A DNA stretch of 64,000 nucleotides from Balneolaceae bacterium (GTDB lineage Bacteria; Bacteroidota; Rhodothermia; Balneolales; Balneolaceae), in assembly GCA_034521495.1 (NCBI GenBank), contig JAXHMK010000013.1, positions 1 through 64,000 on the forward strand, in the 5' to 3' direction. Made by a program: the position numbers and the translations under genes. This document shows positions 48,733 through 57,487 of the stretch, piece by piece (positions within the stretch are counted from its first letter, which is position 1; every line of letters begins with the position of its first letter). A model generated the notes under the pieces. It was not told the origin of the DNA. It did no database searches and was given only the letters and a program-made list of their open reading frames with translations.

Positions 48733-49980
48733 ATGAAGAAATTATACATTTTAGTAATTCTTGCACTATTTGCATCAGTTACTGTTGTTCCGGTGTTAAC
48801 AGCACAGGAAAATCAAGAACCGAACAGGCTAAGTATTGGCCTGTTAGGGGGAGTAACCCTGGGACATATGAATATCGGGACAGAATATGATCCTGCATTT
48901 GGATTCAATTTGCGATATGCAGCCAATCCCACATTTGCTGTTCAGACAAATTTTCTTTTTGGGACATTTACGTCAAGTGATGAAGATGGTTACCAGAACG
49001 AGAACAATTACTTTGACCGGCATTTTGAAAACAGTTACTTCACCACATCTGTTACATCACAAATTAACATGCTGAGATTACTGGGTTCTCAATCGGAAAC
49101 AGTAAATATCTATACGAGTGTTGGTTTAGGCCTGATATTTAATGACGTTACCACGGAGCTAAACAATAGTACACCCAGTAACTGGCCGGAATATATCGGT
49201 GAAGATCATTCTGAACCGGCATTTTTTGCTACCTTTGGGAGCGGGCTTCGATTGAATCTTACAAGAAGGATTGACCTTTTTGCCCAGTACGACTATTCCA
49301 TTTCGAATAGTGATTTGATTGACGGCTACAGAACACGCCCCGAACTTGATATCGATTTACACCGGCGTACGCCGGATAGCTGGAGCTCCCTTACAGCCGG
49401 AATTCAGATAAAATTTGGAAGCAGTGATAAAGATGCAGATTGGCATACATACACGCCCGGGCTCGACCCGAGTGCACTTGACGGTATCAACCGAAGACTT
49501 AATGATCTTGATGGCCGCGTAGCGGATAACAGATCCTGGCTCGACGAACATCAAAATTATCTTGAAATGCTTGAAGAACGAATGGATAGGTTTGAAGAGC
49601 GGCTGAATAACCTCGATCAGATGATTCGGGATATGGATCGCGTAGATCTGACAATTGGCAGTGATGTTCTTTTTGCATTCGACTCTTCAGTAATCCGGGA
49701 AAGTGCGAAGCCAACTCTTGCCAAAGTTGCTCGTGCATTGAACAGTAATCCTGATAAAACATTGAATGTCGCTGGTCACACCTGTGATATTGGCACGAAT
49801 GAATATAACCAAGGGTTGTCAGAACGACGAGCTGCTGCTGTGAAGGAATACCTGGTTAAATCAGGAATTTCTTCAAATCGAATTACTACAGCTGGATTTG
49901 GTGAATCCGATCCTCTTGTACCGAATGAAAGTGATGCTGCACGACAACTGAACCGACGCGTAGAACTAACGATTCAATAA
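48733..49980 (+). CDS. OmpA family outer-membrane protein (barrel + peptidoglycan-binding domain)
   Basis: 415 residues. Signal peptide to about residue 26 (TVVPVLTAQ). Residues ~30-240 are an eight-strand-type barrel (LSIGLLGGVTLGHMNIGTEY, FGFNLRYAANPTFAVQTNF). A coiled linker follows (RRLNDLDGRVADNRSWLDEH, ~260-300). The C-terminal OmpA domain holds VLFAFDSSVIRESAKPTL, NVAGHTCDIGTNEYNQGLSE (the usual HTD is HTC here), RRAAAVKEYL and ESDAARQLNRRVELTI. Binds peptidoglycan and anchors the outer membrane. Ends with a strong terminator. Likely separate promoter after the R6 repeat. Confidence 0.92.
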   Translation: MKKLYILVILALFASVTVVPVLTAQENQEPNRLSIGLLGGVTLGHMNIGTEYDPAFGFNLRYAANPTFAVQTNFLFGTFTSSDEDGYQNENNYFDRHFENSYFTTSVTSQINMLRLLGSQSETVNIYTSVGLGLIFNDVTTELNNSTPSNWPEYIGEDHSEPAFFATFGSGLRLNLTRRIDLFAQYDYSISNSDLIDGYRTRPELDIDLHRRTPDSWSSLTAGIQIKFGSSDKDADWHTYTPGLDPSALDGINRRLNDLDGRVADNRSWLDEHQNYLEMLEERMDRFEERLNNLDQMIRDMDRVDLTIGSDVLFAFDSSVIRESAKPTLAKVARALNSNPDKTLNVAGHTCDIGTNEYNQGLSERRAAAVKEYLVKSGISSNRITTAGFGESDPLVPNESDAARQLNRRVELTIQ

Positions 49981-50004
49981 AGTATAATTCTGTCGGAAGA
50001 TTTT

Positions 50005-50039
50005 AAGGGTTGTCATCGAAAGATGGCGACCCTTTTTTT
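50005..50039 (+). terminator. Rho-independent terminator after the OmpA gene
   Basis: AAGGGTTGTCATC / GATGGCGACCCTT (13 bp with two G-T pairs), GAAA loop, then seven T. 25 bp after the stop codon. Confidence 0.9.
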
Positions 50040-50046
50040 GGGGAAA

Positions 50047-51013
50047 GTACAACGGACAGCTTGTCCGTTACTTCAAAATGTTAGTTCGATCGCGATCTGG
50101 TGTTTGGCGGAATAAACGTTGAACAACAAGCATATCATTCGGAAATGGAATATAGGTTTAGAGGGCCGGAGAAGCTCTCCGGCGTACATTAAATCCCCGT
50201 CTGGCGCAAGTGTTAAGCAAAGCGTCACTTGTGCCAGTTTGGGGAAAGTACAACGGACAGCTTGTCCGTTACTTCAAAATGTTAGTTCGATCGCGATCTG
50301 GTGTTTGGCGGAATAAATGTTGAACAACAAGCATATCATTCGGAAATGGAATTTAGGTTTAGAGGGCCGGAGAAGCTCTCCGGCGTACATTAAATCCCCG
50401 TCTGGCGCAAGTGTTAAGCAAAGCGTCACTTGTGCCAGTTTGTGGAAAGTACAACGGACAGCTTGTCCGTTACTTCAAAATGTTAGTTCGATCGCGATCT
50501 GGTGTTTGGCGGAATAAATGTTGAACAACAAGCATATCATTCGGAAATGGAATATAGGTTTAGAGGGCTGGAGAAGCTCTCCGGCGTACATTAAATCCCC
50601 GTCTGGCGCAAGTGTTAAGCAAAGCGTCACTTGTGCCAGTTTCGTGGCAAAGTACAACGGACAGCTTGTCCGTTACTTCAAAATGTTAGTTCGATCGCGA
50701 TCTGGTGTTTGGCGGAATAAACGTTGAACAACAAGCATATTATTCGGAAATGGAAGATAGGTTTAGAGGGCCGGAGAAGCTCTCCGGCGTACATTAAATC
50801 TCCCCTCTGGCGCAAGTGTTAAGCAAAGCGTCACTTGTGCCAGTTTGGGGAAAGTACAACGGACAGCTTGTCCGTTACTTCAAAATGTTAGTTCGATCGC
50901 GATCTGGTGTTTGGCGGAATAAACGTTGAACAACAAGCATATCATTCGGAAATGGAATATAGGTTTAGAGGGCCGGAGAAGCTCTCCGGCGTACATTAAA
51001 TCCCCGTCTGGCG
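50047..51013. repeat. Tandem array of five 201-203 bp units (R2 element + R5 hairpin)
   Basis: Unit starts at 50047, 50248, 50449, 50652 and 50854. Each unit is an R2 element of about 141 bp (GTACAACGGACAGCTTGTCC ... GCCGGAGAAGCTCTCCGGC+GTAC) joined to a ~60-bp spacer with the R5 hairpin (GGCGCAAGTG ... CACTTGTGCC). The units are nearly identical, differing by a few single bases and 1-2 bp indels. The last unit ends at GTAC 50990-50994 and its spacer is cut short after CCCCGTCTGGCG, where an unrelated palindromic sequence begins. Near-periodic small open frames cross the units but have no coding signs. The 51014-51232 stretch is otherwise empty and holds the next gene's promoter. Confidence 0.92.
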
Positions 51014-51232
51014 ACATCCTTTTTGGACAGCCTCGGGAATGAAACCATTTATAGATTCAAAATAAGCCTTTAAGAAACTGTTAGTTCTACAACACTAATA
51101 TGAAAATGTGTAACGTCTCTTTGCTTATATATGCAGACATTGACTTAACACAGTGATTATTCCGGTTATAAATCTGACTGATCGAATAAGCAACTGCGAA
51201 GAATATAACCTTAATTTATAACTCCCTATAAG

Positions 51233-51676
51233 ATGAAAACAATACGCCTTTTAATTACTTCCATTTTTTTACTGTTTGCCGTTCAGTCGATGGCTGTTGC
51301 ACAATCAACAAACATTACGGAAACGTTTAAGAAACATTTCAACGAAACCGTTCAGGAGGTTCAGCAGGCAGAGAGTGCCGATGAAAAGCGATTAATTCTA
51401 AATGAATCGTTTACCAAAATGATCGATGCCATAGATCGCATCGAATCGCTGGCTAACCTATCTGAGGAGGAAACTGCACAGCTTCAATCCTATAAACTTG
51501 GGATAGAAGAAAAACAGAATGAATTAAACGGTTTAGACGGGTTTGACGAAGTTCAGGATGAAGATCTTGAAGATTTCTCCAACTTTTCCCAGGATTTTAT
51601 GGAGCAGGCCGACCGTACAGTAACCATTGGTGTTACAACCGTTCTTTTGATCCTTATCATACTTCTGTTGCTATAA
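51233..51676 (+). CDS. Exported helical protein with C-terminal membrane anchor
   Basis: 147 residues: Sec signal (LLITSIFLLFAVQSMAVAQ, cut after AQ), an acidic helical middle (ETVQEVQQAESADEKRLILN, then LSEEETAQLQSYKLGIEEKQ) and a C-terminal hydrophobic helix VTIGVTTVLLILIILLLL. No family I can name; the pattern recurs in stress clusters of related bacteria. Followed by a clear terminator, so it is a single-gene transcript. Confidence 0.78.
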   Translation: MKTIRLLITSIFLLFAVQSMAVAQSTNITETFKKHFNETVQEVQQAESADEKRLILNESFTKMIDAIDRIESLANLSEEETAQLQSYKLGIEEKQNELNGLDGFDEVQDEDLEDFSNFSQDFMEQADRTVTIGVTTVLLILIILLLL

Positions 51677-51728
51677 AAATGTGAGTTCTGCCACGGCCAT
51701 GCCCTGGCCAAATTATAAAATTAGTAAT

Positions 51729-51771
51729 AAAGTCTCCCTTCTTAGTTATGTACTTGAGAGGGAGACTTTTT
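51729..51771 (+). terminator. Rho-independent terminator
   Basis: Arms AAAGTCTCCCT (51729-51739) and AGGGAGACTTT (51759-51769), 19-nt loop, T-run at the end. 53 bp after the stop of the exported helical protein. Confidence 0.85.
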
Positions 51772-51778
51772 ACTTTCC

Positions 51779-51907
51779 GAGGGCTTTGCAAAACCGTGAT
51801 TATCGGTCAATCTGAACTCGATTCAGATTCTCCATTCGTCTTTATAGCCAGTATCAGGAGAGCCTGAATCAAGTTCAGGATGACGGTCAGAGTTTTGCAA
51901 AGCCTTC
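51779..51907 (-). mobile_element. R1 MITE-like element, copy 5
   Basis: 129-bp form with ends GAGGGCTTTGCAAAAC and GTTTTGCAAAGCCTTC, flanked by TTTCC at 51774-51778 and 51908-51912. It landed just behind the terminator and before the C11 peptidase gene. Confidence 0.88.
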
Positions 51908-51956
51908 TTTCCAATTGTTATTAGATCAAGATCTCGATCATTCTTAAAACAAGTTT

Positions 51957-53052
51957 ATGTTCAATTCATCTTCAGCATATAAAACCCTGATCTGGCCGGC
52001 CCTGATTATGGGATTTTTTTTATCTGGGTGCGGCTCTGTTTCTGAACTATTCAGAGAGGCTCAAATGGATGAAACTGTGAACGTGGACTATTCGGTGATC
52101 TACTACATCCATGCCGATGCCGATTATCTCTATCATGATGCTGACGGGAATCCGGTCCGGGGGAACAGCAAGGTTCTTGATACTGCGCTCAGTGTAGCTG
52201 AAGAAGCGAAATCGGGGGAGGTTTTTGTTTTTTACCAGCGTCCGGAGAAAAAATTCCTGGGCCTGTTTCCGCGAAAAAAGAGCCGGTTTTATCACTATAC
52301 AAACGGGGAATTAACCAGCCAGGTAAAGTATCGTCATTCCGATAAGAATGAAGAATTCCTCACCACAGAAGCCCAAATCTATAACCAATATCGAATTCAT
52401 TCCCGGAATGAAGATCAAGATCAGCGAAACTACTTTCTCTATTTCGGCCACGAAATACCTGATGACGATGGAAAAAATTACCACCGAACGATTGCCGGAT
52501 ATTGTGGTAAATACCAGGTCTTTTTCAGAAGGCATTCAGAAGTTTTTGGTCTCAGATGAAGATCGATTTGATCTTGTTGTGCTCTCAACCTGTAATAACG
52601 GAACTCCTGTGATGGCAGAACATCTGATGCCGGTTTCCGACCTTCTGCTGGCTTCCCCGCAAAATCTGCATCTGTCTCATATCGATTCGGAAAGTTTGGG
52701 TATGATGGAGAGCAAGCCAGGGATCTCTTCCATTCAGGTAGCTGATTCCATGGCCGAACGTACCTATCAACGTCTCGAAAAAGAAATTCAAACAACGATT
52801 ACACTTACCGTGTATGACCTTGAAATAATACAGGAATACAAAAACGCACTTCAAAACTTTTCCACAAAATATGAGGCGTTAGGCAGCATGCAGCATTTTT
52901 CTGATAATGTTGATTGCAAACAGATTGAATTCTTTGATGACGAACTATTCAGAAAGGGATTAAACAGATGGTATAAACCCGCGAGATTTGGAAGAAGATC
53001 ACCCGCCTCTGATCATTCCGGTTGGGGATGTAAGCCGCTTATACAAAATTGA
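51957..53052 (+). pseudogene. C11 (clostripain-like) peptidase lipoprotein, frameshifted
   Basis: First frame (51957-52559): lipoprotein signal with lipobox LSGC at residue 25, VDYSVIYYIHADADYLYHD (~43-61), and the catalytic histidine in YFLYFGHEIPDDDG (H165). The protein then continues in the +1 frame (to 53052): LPDIVVNTRSFSEGIQKFLV, FDLVVLSTCNNGTPVMAEHL with the catalytic cysteine, LLASPQNLHLSHIDSES, and an ending RRSPASDHSGWGCKP. One extra base between about 52472 (A6 run) and 52491 explains the break. H and C of a caspase-fold (clan CD) protease are both present, so the intact protein would be an active lipid-anchored cysteine peptidase; the target is unknown. Confidence 0.78.
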
Positions 53053-53227
53053 AGGAAGATGGTACCCCCGCCATCAAATCACATGGCTGTTTGAATATGT
53101 GATCTATATAACATCTTTCTTCTATTCCGTAACAATCCCAAGTTAAAATTCATGCATTTTGCTTGTACTTGGAAGGATTCCAAAGGGATGAAATTACCCT
53201 GACAAGAACATTTAAAAAAACAAAACC

Positions 53228-53800
53228 ATGAAATTTTATTTGATTACAATCATTACCATGCTGTTTATGGCTGTGAGCACAGTAAGTGCACAAAACATAA
53301 ATATCGGTACGAAAATAGGGCTGAATTCATACACGATTAATAGTGACAATAACTCTGATTTTGACTCAAGAATCGGGATTCATGCAGGCTTGCTGGGGCA
53401 TATTCACCTGAACAGCCAGTTTGCTCTACAGCCGGAAATTGTCTATTCCATGCAGGGTGCAAAGAGTGGCAATAACGAATTAAAGCTGGACTATATTAAT
53501 GTTCCGGTTATCATACAATACATGTTTGATAATGGATTTAGATTCCAGGCCGGCCCGCAGTTAGGCTTGCTGGTTAACGCTAAAGCAGAACACAATAACT
53601 CTTCTAACGATATTAAAGATGATTTTAAATCTGTTGACGCAGGATTAAGTTTTGGTGTGGGGTATGTCCATCCACCTACTGATTTTGGTATCGATTTAAG
53701 ATATAATCTCGGATTAAATGATATCTCTGAAAGTTCAAATGTAGAGTCAACCAACAGGGGATTCCAGATAGGTGTTTTTTACCTGTTTAATCATAATTAG
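53228..53800 (+). CDS. PorT-like outer-membrane beta-barrel protein
   Basis: 190 residues. Signal peptide to about residue 21 (AVSTVSAQ), then a small barrel: NIGTKIGLNSYTINSDNNSD, GIHAGLLGHIHLNSQFALQP, EIVYSMQGAKSG, YINVPVIIQYMFDNGFRFQA, GPQLGLLVNAKAEHN, ending in an aromatic residue-rich strand FQIGVFYLFNHN. The LDYINVPVI and GPQLG motifs are typical of Bacteroidota PorT/outer_membrane_beta-barrel families. Ends with a terminator. Confidence 0.9.
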   Translation: MKFYLITIITMLFMAVSTVSAQNINIGTKIGLNSYTINSDNNSDFDSRIGIHAGLLGHIHLNSQFALQPEIVYSMQGAKSGNNELKLDYINVPVIIQYMFDNGFRFQAGPQLGLLVNAKAEHNNSSNDIKDDFKSVDAGLSFGVGYVHPPTDFGIDLRYNLGLNDISESSNVESTNRGFQIGVFYLFNHN

Positions 53801-53832
53801 AGCGATCATAAATAACAAATCATACACGTTCC

Positions 53833-53884
53833 GACAGGCGATGAACTGGCATCAAATAGCCGGTTCAATACCTGTCTTTTTTTC
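53833..53884 (+). terminator. Rho-independent terminator
   Basis: Arms GACAGG / CCTGTC close an extended stem containing GAACTGGC / GCCGGTTC, followed by TTTTTTT. 33 bp after the barrel gene. Confidence 0.8.
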
Positions 53885-53911
53885 ACTAAATAAATTTTAA
53901 AATCAAAAATA

Positions 53912-54583
53912 ATGAATATTATAAAATCATCACTCATCGTATCGATGTTATTAGCTGCAGGCCTGTTAGTGTCAGGTTGTAAGAGCATGAGTAATACGAC
54001 GAAAGGCGCAGTAATAGGAACAGGAGGAGGGGCGGCTGTTGGCGCTGTTATTGGTAAAACTCTTGGTAATACAGCAGCCGGTGCCATTGGCGGAGCCGTT
54101 GTTGGCGGCACTGCAGGTGCAATTATCGGGCAAAATATGGACAAAAAAGCCAAAGAACTGGAAGAAGAGGTGGATGGAGTTACTGTCCAGCGTGTTGAAG
54201 AAGGAATTGCTGTCAGCTTCGATAGCGGTATACTATTTGACTTCGACTCAGCAACTTTGCGCCAGGAAGGATACGATAATCTTCAAAAACTGACCAGGAT
54301 CTTAAATCGTGATAAAGAGACGACTCTTATGATTGTTGGCCACACAGATTCAAGAGGTGAAGAGGATTACAACCTGAAGTTAAGTGAACGCCGTGCAGAA
54401 TCTGCGAGCACATACATGAAATCTCAAGGACTTGCATCATCCAGAATCCAAGTTGTAGGCAGGGGAGAATTAGAGCCTCTTTCCGAAAATGAAACGGATG
54501 CGGGGAGACAGAAGAACCGCCGCATTGAGGTGGCTATCTATGCCAGTCCGGAATATGTAGATCGGGTGCAATCAGAAATTTAA
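53912..54583 (+). CDS. OmpA-family lipoprotein with glycine zipper (YiaD-like)
   Basis: 223 residues. Lipobox LVSGC near residue 23; glycine-zipper membrane segment (GAVIGTGGGAAVGAVIGKTL and following, residues ~31-75); then the OmpA peptidoglycan-binding domain: GILFDFDSATLRQEGYDNL, MIVGHTDSRGEEDYNLKLSE, RRAESASTYMKS, DAGRQKNRRIEVAIYA. This is the YiaD/Pal-like lipoprotein class. Followed by a terminator and the group II intron. Confidence 0.92.
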   Translation: MNIIKSSLIVSMLLAAGLLVSGCKSMSNTTKGAVIGTGGGAAVGAVIGKTLGNTAAGAIGGAVVGGTAGAIIGQNMDKKAKELEEEVDGVTVQRVEEGIAVSFDSGILFDFDSATLRQEGYDNLQKLTRILNRDKETTLMIVGHTDSRGEEDYNLKLSERRAESASTYMKSQGLASSRIQVVGRGELEPLSENETDAGRQKNRRIEVAIYASPEYVDRVQSEI

Positions 54584-54668
54584 CAGCAGTTATTTCTTAA
54601 GCGTAGCCGGGCAAAAGTGGACTACTGTCCGGCATCATAAACTATCTGATTACTAACTAATATACTTC

Positions 54669-54700
54669 AAGCCATACAATTTATTTTGTGTGGCTTTTTT
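54669..54700 (+). terminator. Rho-independent terminator at the intron insertion site
   Basis: AAGCCATACA (54669-54678) pairs with TGTGTGGCTT (54687-54696) with one G-T, 8-nt loop, six T. 86 bp after the OmpA lipoprotein stop. The group II intron begins two bases after the T-run. Confidence 0.88.
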
Positions 54701-54702
54701 AT

Positions 54703-55296
54703 GTGTGCCCGGCATGGCGCAGAACCTATATAGGGTGCAAATCCCGATCACGCCCCGATAGCGGGAAGTGTTAGCTAAAGGCAAGGGTGTCCTCTGTAAG
54801 GAGGAATCTGAAGGAAGCCTAAGGCAACGCTCTGATCCGACGAACAGGAACCATATACGGAGGCGATGCAGGAGGATAAGCCTGCCAAACAAGGTGAAGT
54901 CCAATGGTTATCCGGGATCTTGCAGGCGTAAATGTGGCGGATAGATGGAGCAACAGGTTTTGCCCTTACCCGGGGAGATCTGACTGCCCGTTTTCGGTCA
55001 GAAGTCAGCCGAGGTCATAGTACTACGCCAAAAGTGTGGGAAGGGCTGAACATTGCATACTAACGAGTCGTATTGGTTACATAGCAGGTATGAAGACAGC
55101 CAATCCCGATATTAAATTGTCGGGACTGATTCGGTGAGAATAGGATGGAATCTGAAGGTACCCGGACAGAGTCGAGCTACTGTGTGCACCATACGGAAAC
55201 CGAAGTAGTAAAGCAGTGAACCGCCGTATACCAGACCGGTACGTACGGTGGTATGAGGGGACAGATAGGGAACTAATCCCTATCTTCCTACTCGAT
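54703..55296 (+). ncRNA. Group II intron without reverse transcriptase gene (probable class IIC)
   Basis: 594 nt. The 5' end GTGTGCCCGGCATGGCGCAG and GGGTGCAAATCCC fit the group II GUGYG start and domain I beginning. GAAGTCAGCCGAGGTCATAG near 55001-55020 is the segment that normally precedes the RT start codon. The RT gene is absent: only about 14 sense codons (MKTANPDIKLSGLIR) follow before a stop. Domain V is recognisable at 55218-55256 (GAACCGCCGTATACC ... TACGTACGGTGGT: lower stem with CGC triad, 2-nt bulge, upper stem). Domain VI is the AGATAGGG / CCCTATCT hairpin, then CTACTCGAT as the 3' end. Position directly after a terminator and the CGC triad point to class IIC. Splicing activity cannot be judged. 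Confidence 0.82.
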
Positions 55297-55505
55297 CAAT
55301 CCAGATTATCTCTTTTGTTCATTGTTAATTTTTCGTCAGATCAAACGCTAATCAGTAAAGGCAGATCCTGGAAATACAAATATGAATAAAGCGAAATAAA
55401 CTTTCGCCTAAAGCCTTTAAGCGTAGAATTATTCGTAATATGATGTCTCATAATAGAATACGTAAAAGCTGATTACATTAACCAGGCAAATAAAAAACAG
55501 TAAAG
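55297..55505. other. Leader of the Crp-family gene
   Basis: AT-rich, no repeat or RNA fold recognised. Presumably holds the promoter. Confidence 0.35.
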
Positions 55506-56087
55506 ATGGAAAAAGAACTTTTTGGATTTATTTCAAAATACATGACACTAACTGCTGATGAAAAGCAGATGATCATGGATTCGGATATTTTCAGAAGCTT
55601 TAAAAAAGGGACTGTTTTACTAAAAGAAGGAGAGTTTTCAAAGGAGAGTTATTTTGTCATCAAAGGATGTTTGAGAATCTATTTCATCATCGATGGCGAG
55701 GAGAAAACAACGGCCTTTTATACCGATTTGGAATCCATCACGCCTGCCTCCCTTAAGACTAAAATTAAATCAGACTATTTTATCTCTTGTGTGGAAGATT
55801 CCATTCTCACCGTTTCCAATCCGGATATGGAGAGAGAATCGTTTGAAAAATTTCCACGGTTTGAAACTCTTTGCCGAATCATGTCGGAAGAATTATTGAT
55901 AAAGAGCCAAACCTCTTTTGCAAATTTTATGAATTCAACACCGGAGCAGCGGTATGTAAATCTGATCAAAATAAGGCCCGATTTAGTACAGAGAGTGCCT
56001 CAATATCAATTGGCAAGCTATTTGGGAATGAAACCGGAATCATTGAGCCGTATCCGGAAACGGTTATTACAAAAGAGTAAACTCTGA
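55506..56087 (+). CDS. Crp/Fnr family transcriptional regulator
   Basis: 193 residues. N-terminal cyclic-nucleotide-binding fold (residues ~15-125): FKKGTVLLKEGEFSKESYFV, IKGCLRIYFIIDGEEKTTAF, and no obvious cAMP-binding arginine cluster. C-terminal winged helix: RVPQYQLASYLGMKPESLSR (~162-181) then IRKRLLQ. This is the short Crp type common in Bacteroidota that answers to unknown signals. Single gene; a barrel-protein gene follows 136 bp later. Confidence 0.88.
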   Translation: MEKELFGFISKYMTLTADEKQMIMDSDIFRSFKKGTVLLKEGEFSKESYFVIKGCLRIYFIIDGEEKTTAFYTDLESITPASLKTKIKSDYFISCVEDSILTVSNPDMERESFEKFPRFETLCRIMSEELLIKSQTSFANFMNSTPEQRYVNLIKIRPDLVQRVPQYQLASYLGMKPESLSRIRKRLLQKSKL

Positions 56088-56222
56088 ATAATCATGTCAT
56101 TTATCGGAGTAATTTTCTTCTTATTGGCTCACCCTTCTTTCTTAACTTAAGTTAAGGAGATATAGGCATTGACACTCATAACTTTGTGACAGATCAATTT
56201 TATCATTTCTAATCACAAATTT

Positions 56223-56843
56223 ATGAAAAGAACAGTTTTTATTTTCTCACTCATTATAGCTCTTTCTCTTAACGATGCACATAGCCAGCATTCAGATCAG
56301 GATTTTCCGGACGGCAGATTCTTCATTGGCAGTTCGGCATTTGTTTTAGTGAATGCTATTCCTGACCAGGCAAATCCCCCAAATTTTTATCAGTTAAACG
56401 TCGGCTATTGGCTAACCCCCAAAGATGTAATCTCTGTTGAAGCCATAACCTGGAAATATCATGCCCCTTTAGGGATTCCATTTGGCCCGAATTACGGATC
56501 ATCGGATGAATCCTATACCGGACATATCAGAGAATTCGGACTTGGAATTGCCTATCAGCGTTTCATTTTGAAGGGATTTTATTCAGGTACCCATGCTACA
56601 CCGATGTTACAGATCTACGTAAACAGTGAAAATGAAAAAATTCAGAATGGGTTCCAGTTATTCTTAACGCAACGGTTCGGTTATCACTTTAAAATTAAAA
56701 ACCGATTCTTTATTGAGCCCTCCATTGCTTTCACTCATTGGCCAATTAATACGAACGTGCCTGAATCTTTTCGGGAAGTTGAAAACAAGTGGCCTAATTA
56801 CTTTCTGTTTGAGCCGGGCCTACATTTTGGTGTTAAGTTTTAG
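56223..56843 (+). CDS. Exported beta-barrel-like protein of unknown function
   Basis: 206 residues. Signal peptide (FIFSLIIALSLNDAHSQ, cut after SQ); the rest alternates polar and aromatic strands (FYQLNVGYWLTPKDVISVEA, IAYQRFILKGFYSGTHATP, FQLFLTQRFGYHFKIKNRFF) and ends FEPGLHFGVKF, a terminal aromatic as in outer-membrane barrels. No named family. The stop merges with a diverged R1-like sequence. Confidence 0.72.
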   Translation: MKRTVFIFSLIIALSLNDAHSQHSDQDFPDGRFFIGSSAFVLVNAIPDQANPPNFYQLNVGYWLTPKDVISVEAITWKYHAPLGIPFGPNYGSSDESYTGHIREFGLGIAYQRFILKGFYSGTHATPMLQIYVNSENEKIQNGFQLFLTQRFGYHFKIKNRFFIEPSIAFTHWPINTNVPESFREVENKWPNYFLFEPGLHFGVKF

Positions 56844-56995
56844 AGGACTTTGCAGAACCAACCATTTGTTTTTAGTAGTCGGGATCGTACCTCCTCATAG
56901 TATTCAAACTGACGCCCTATTGAGACGAAGAGAGCAGCCTGTCCCGAATCGTCGGGGAAGTCGAAATATATCCGGTATTTCAAAGCCCTCTTACA
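56841..56995. repeat. Diverged R1-like repeat
   Basis: Ends AGAGGACTTTGCAGAACC and TTTCAAAGCCCTCTT are related to the R1 terminal repeats. The interior differs and includes GTCCCGAATCGTCGGGGAAG. The left end overlaps the stop codon of the barrel gene by a few bases. 57060-57350 holds nothing recognised. Confidence 0.45.
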
Positions 56996-57358
56996 AGAAT
57001 AAGACAGTGATTTATCCAGCCAAATCTGTGAATGGTGCAACTATTAAACGGTGAACTGTAACAACAATGGGGCAGAATTTGTGCACCTTATTGATTGGAC
57101 TACTTCATCACGAAATTCCATCGTAACTTTTACTGGAATCATCCATACATAGGAGGAGAATGAGCTGAAACAACTGTGATTTTAGATAAAACATAGTTAT
57201 TCAGCCTCAAGGCCAAGTGAGAGCATACATATAGAATAAACTGTTATTTACTCAGTTTTAATAAAAAAGGCAGGATCGCATTGAGCAGGGTTGCTCTTCT
57301 TTATGAAGCTTCTTTTATGGCATCATGAACATTTCTGAAATATGGATAGTCATTATAT

Positions 57359-57487
57359 GAAGGCTTTGCAAAACCGTGATTATTGGTCAATCTGAACTCG
57401 ATTCAGATTCTCCATTCGTCTTAATAGCCAGTATCTGGAGATCCTGAATCAAGTTCAGGATGACGGTCAGAGTTTTGCAAAGCCTTC
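57359..57487 (-). mobile_element. R1 MITE-like element, copy 6
   Basis: 129-bp form with ends GAAGGCTTTGCAAAAC and GTTTTGCAAAGCCTTC, flanked by TATAT at 57354-57358 and 57488-57492. Almost identical to copies 3 and 5. Confidence 0.88.

Noticed and set aside
50119-50727. Three head-to-tail open frames of 66-69 codons with almost the same sequence inside the tandem array
   Set aside because: They arise because the unit is 201 bp, a multiple of three. They read through R2 and R5 hairpins, have no ribosome site and no coding pattern.
50047-51013. CRISPR array
   Set aside because: The period is about 201 bp, the spacers are the same in every unit, and no cas gene is near.
52981-53145. A third frame continuing the C11 peptidase beyond 53052
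   Set aside because: Another frame is open to about 53145, but the current end (HSGWGCKP) looks natural for the family, so no second shift was assumed.
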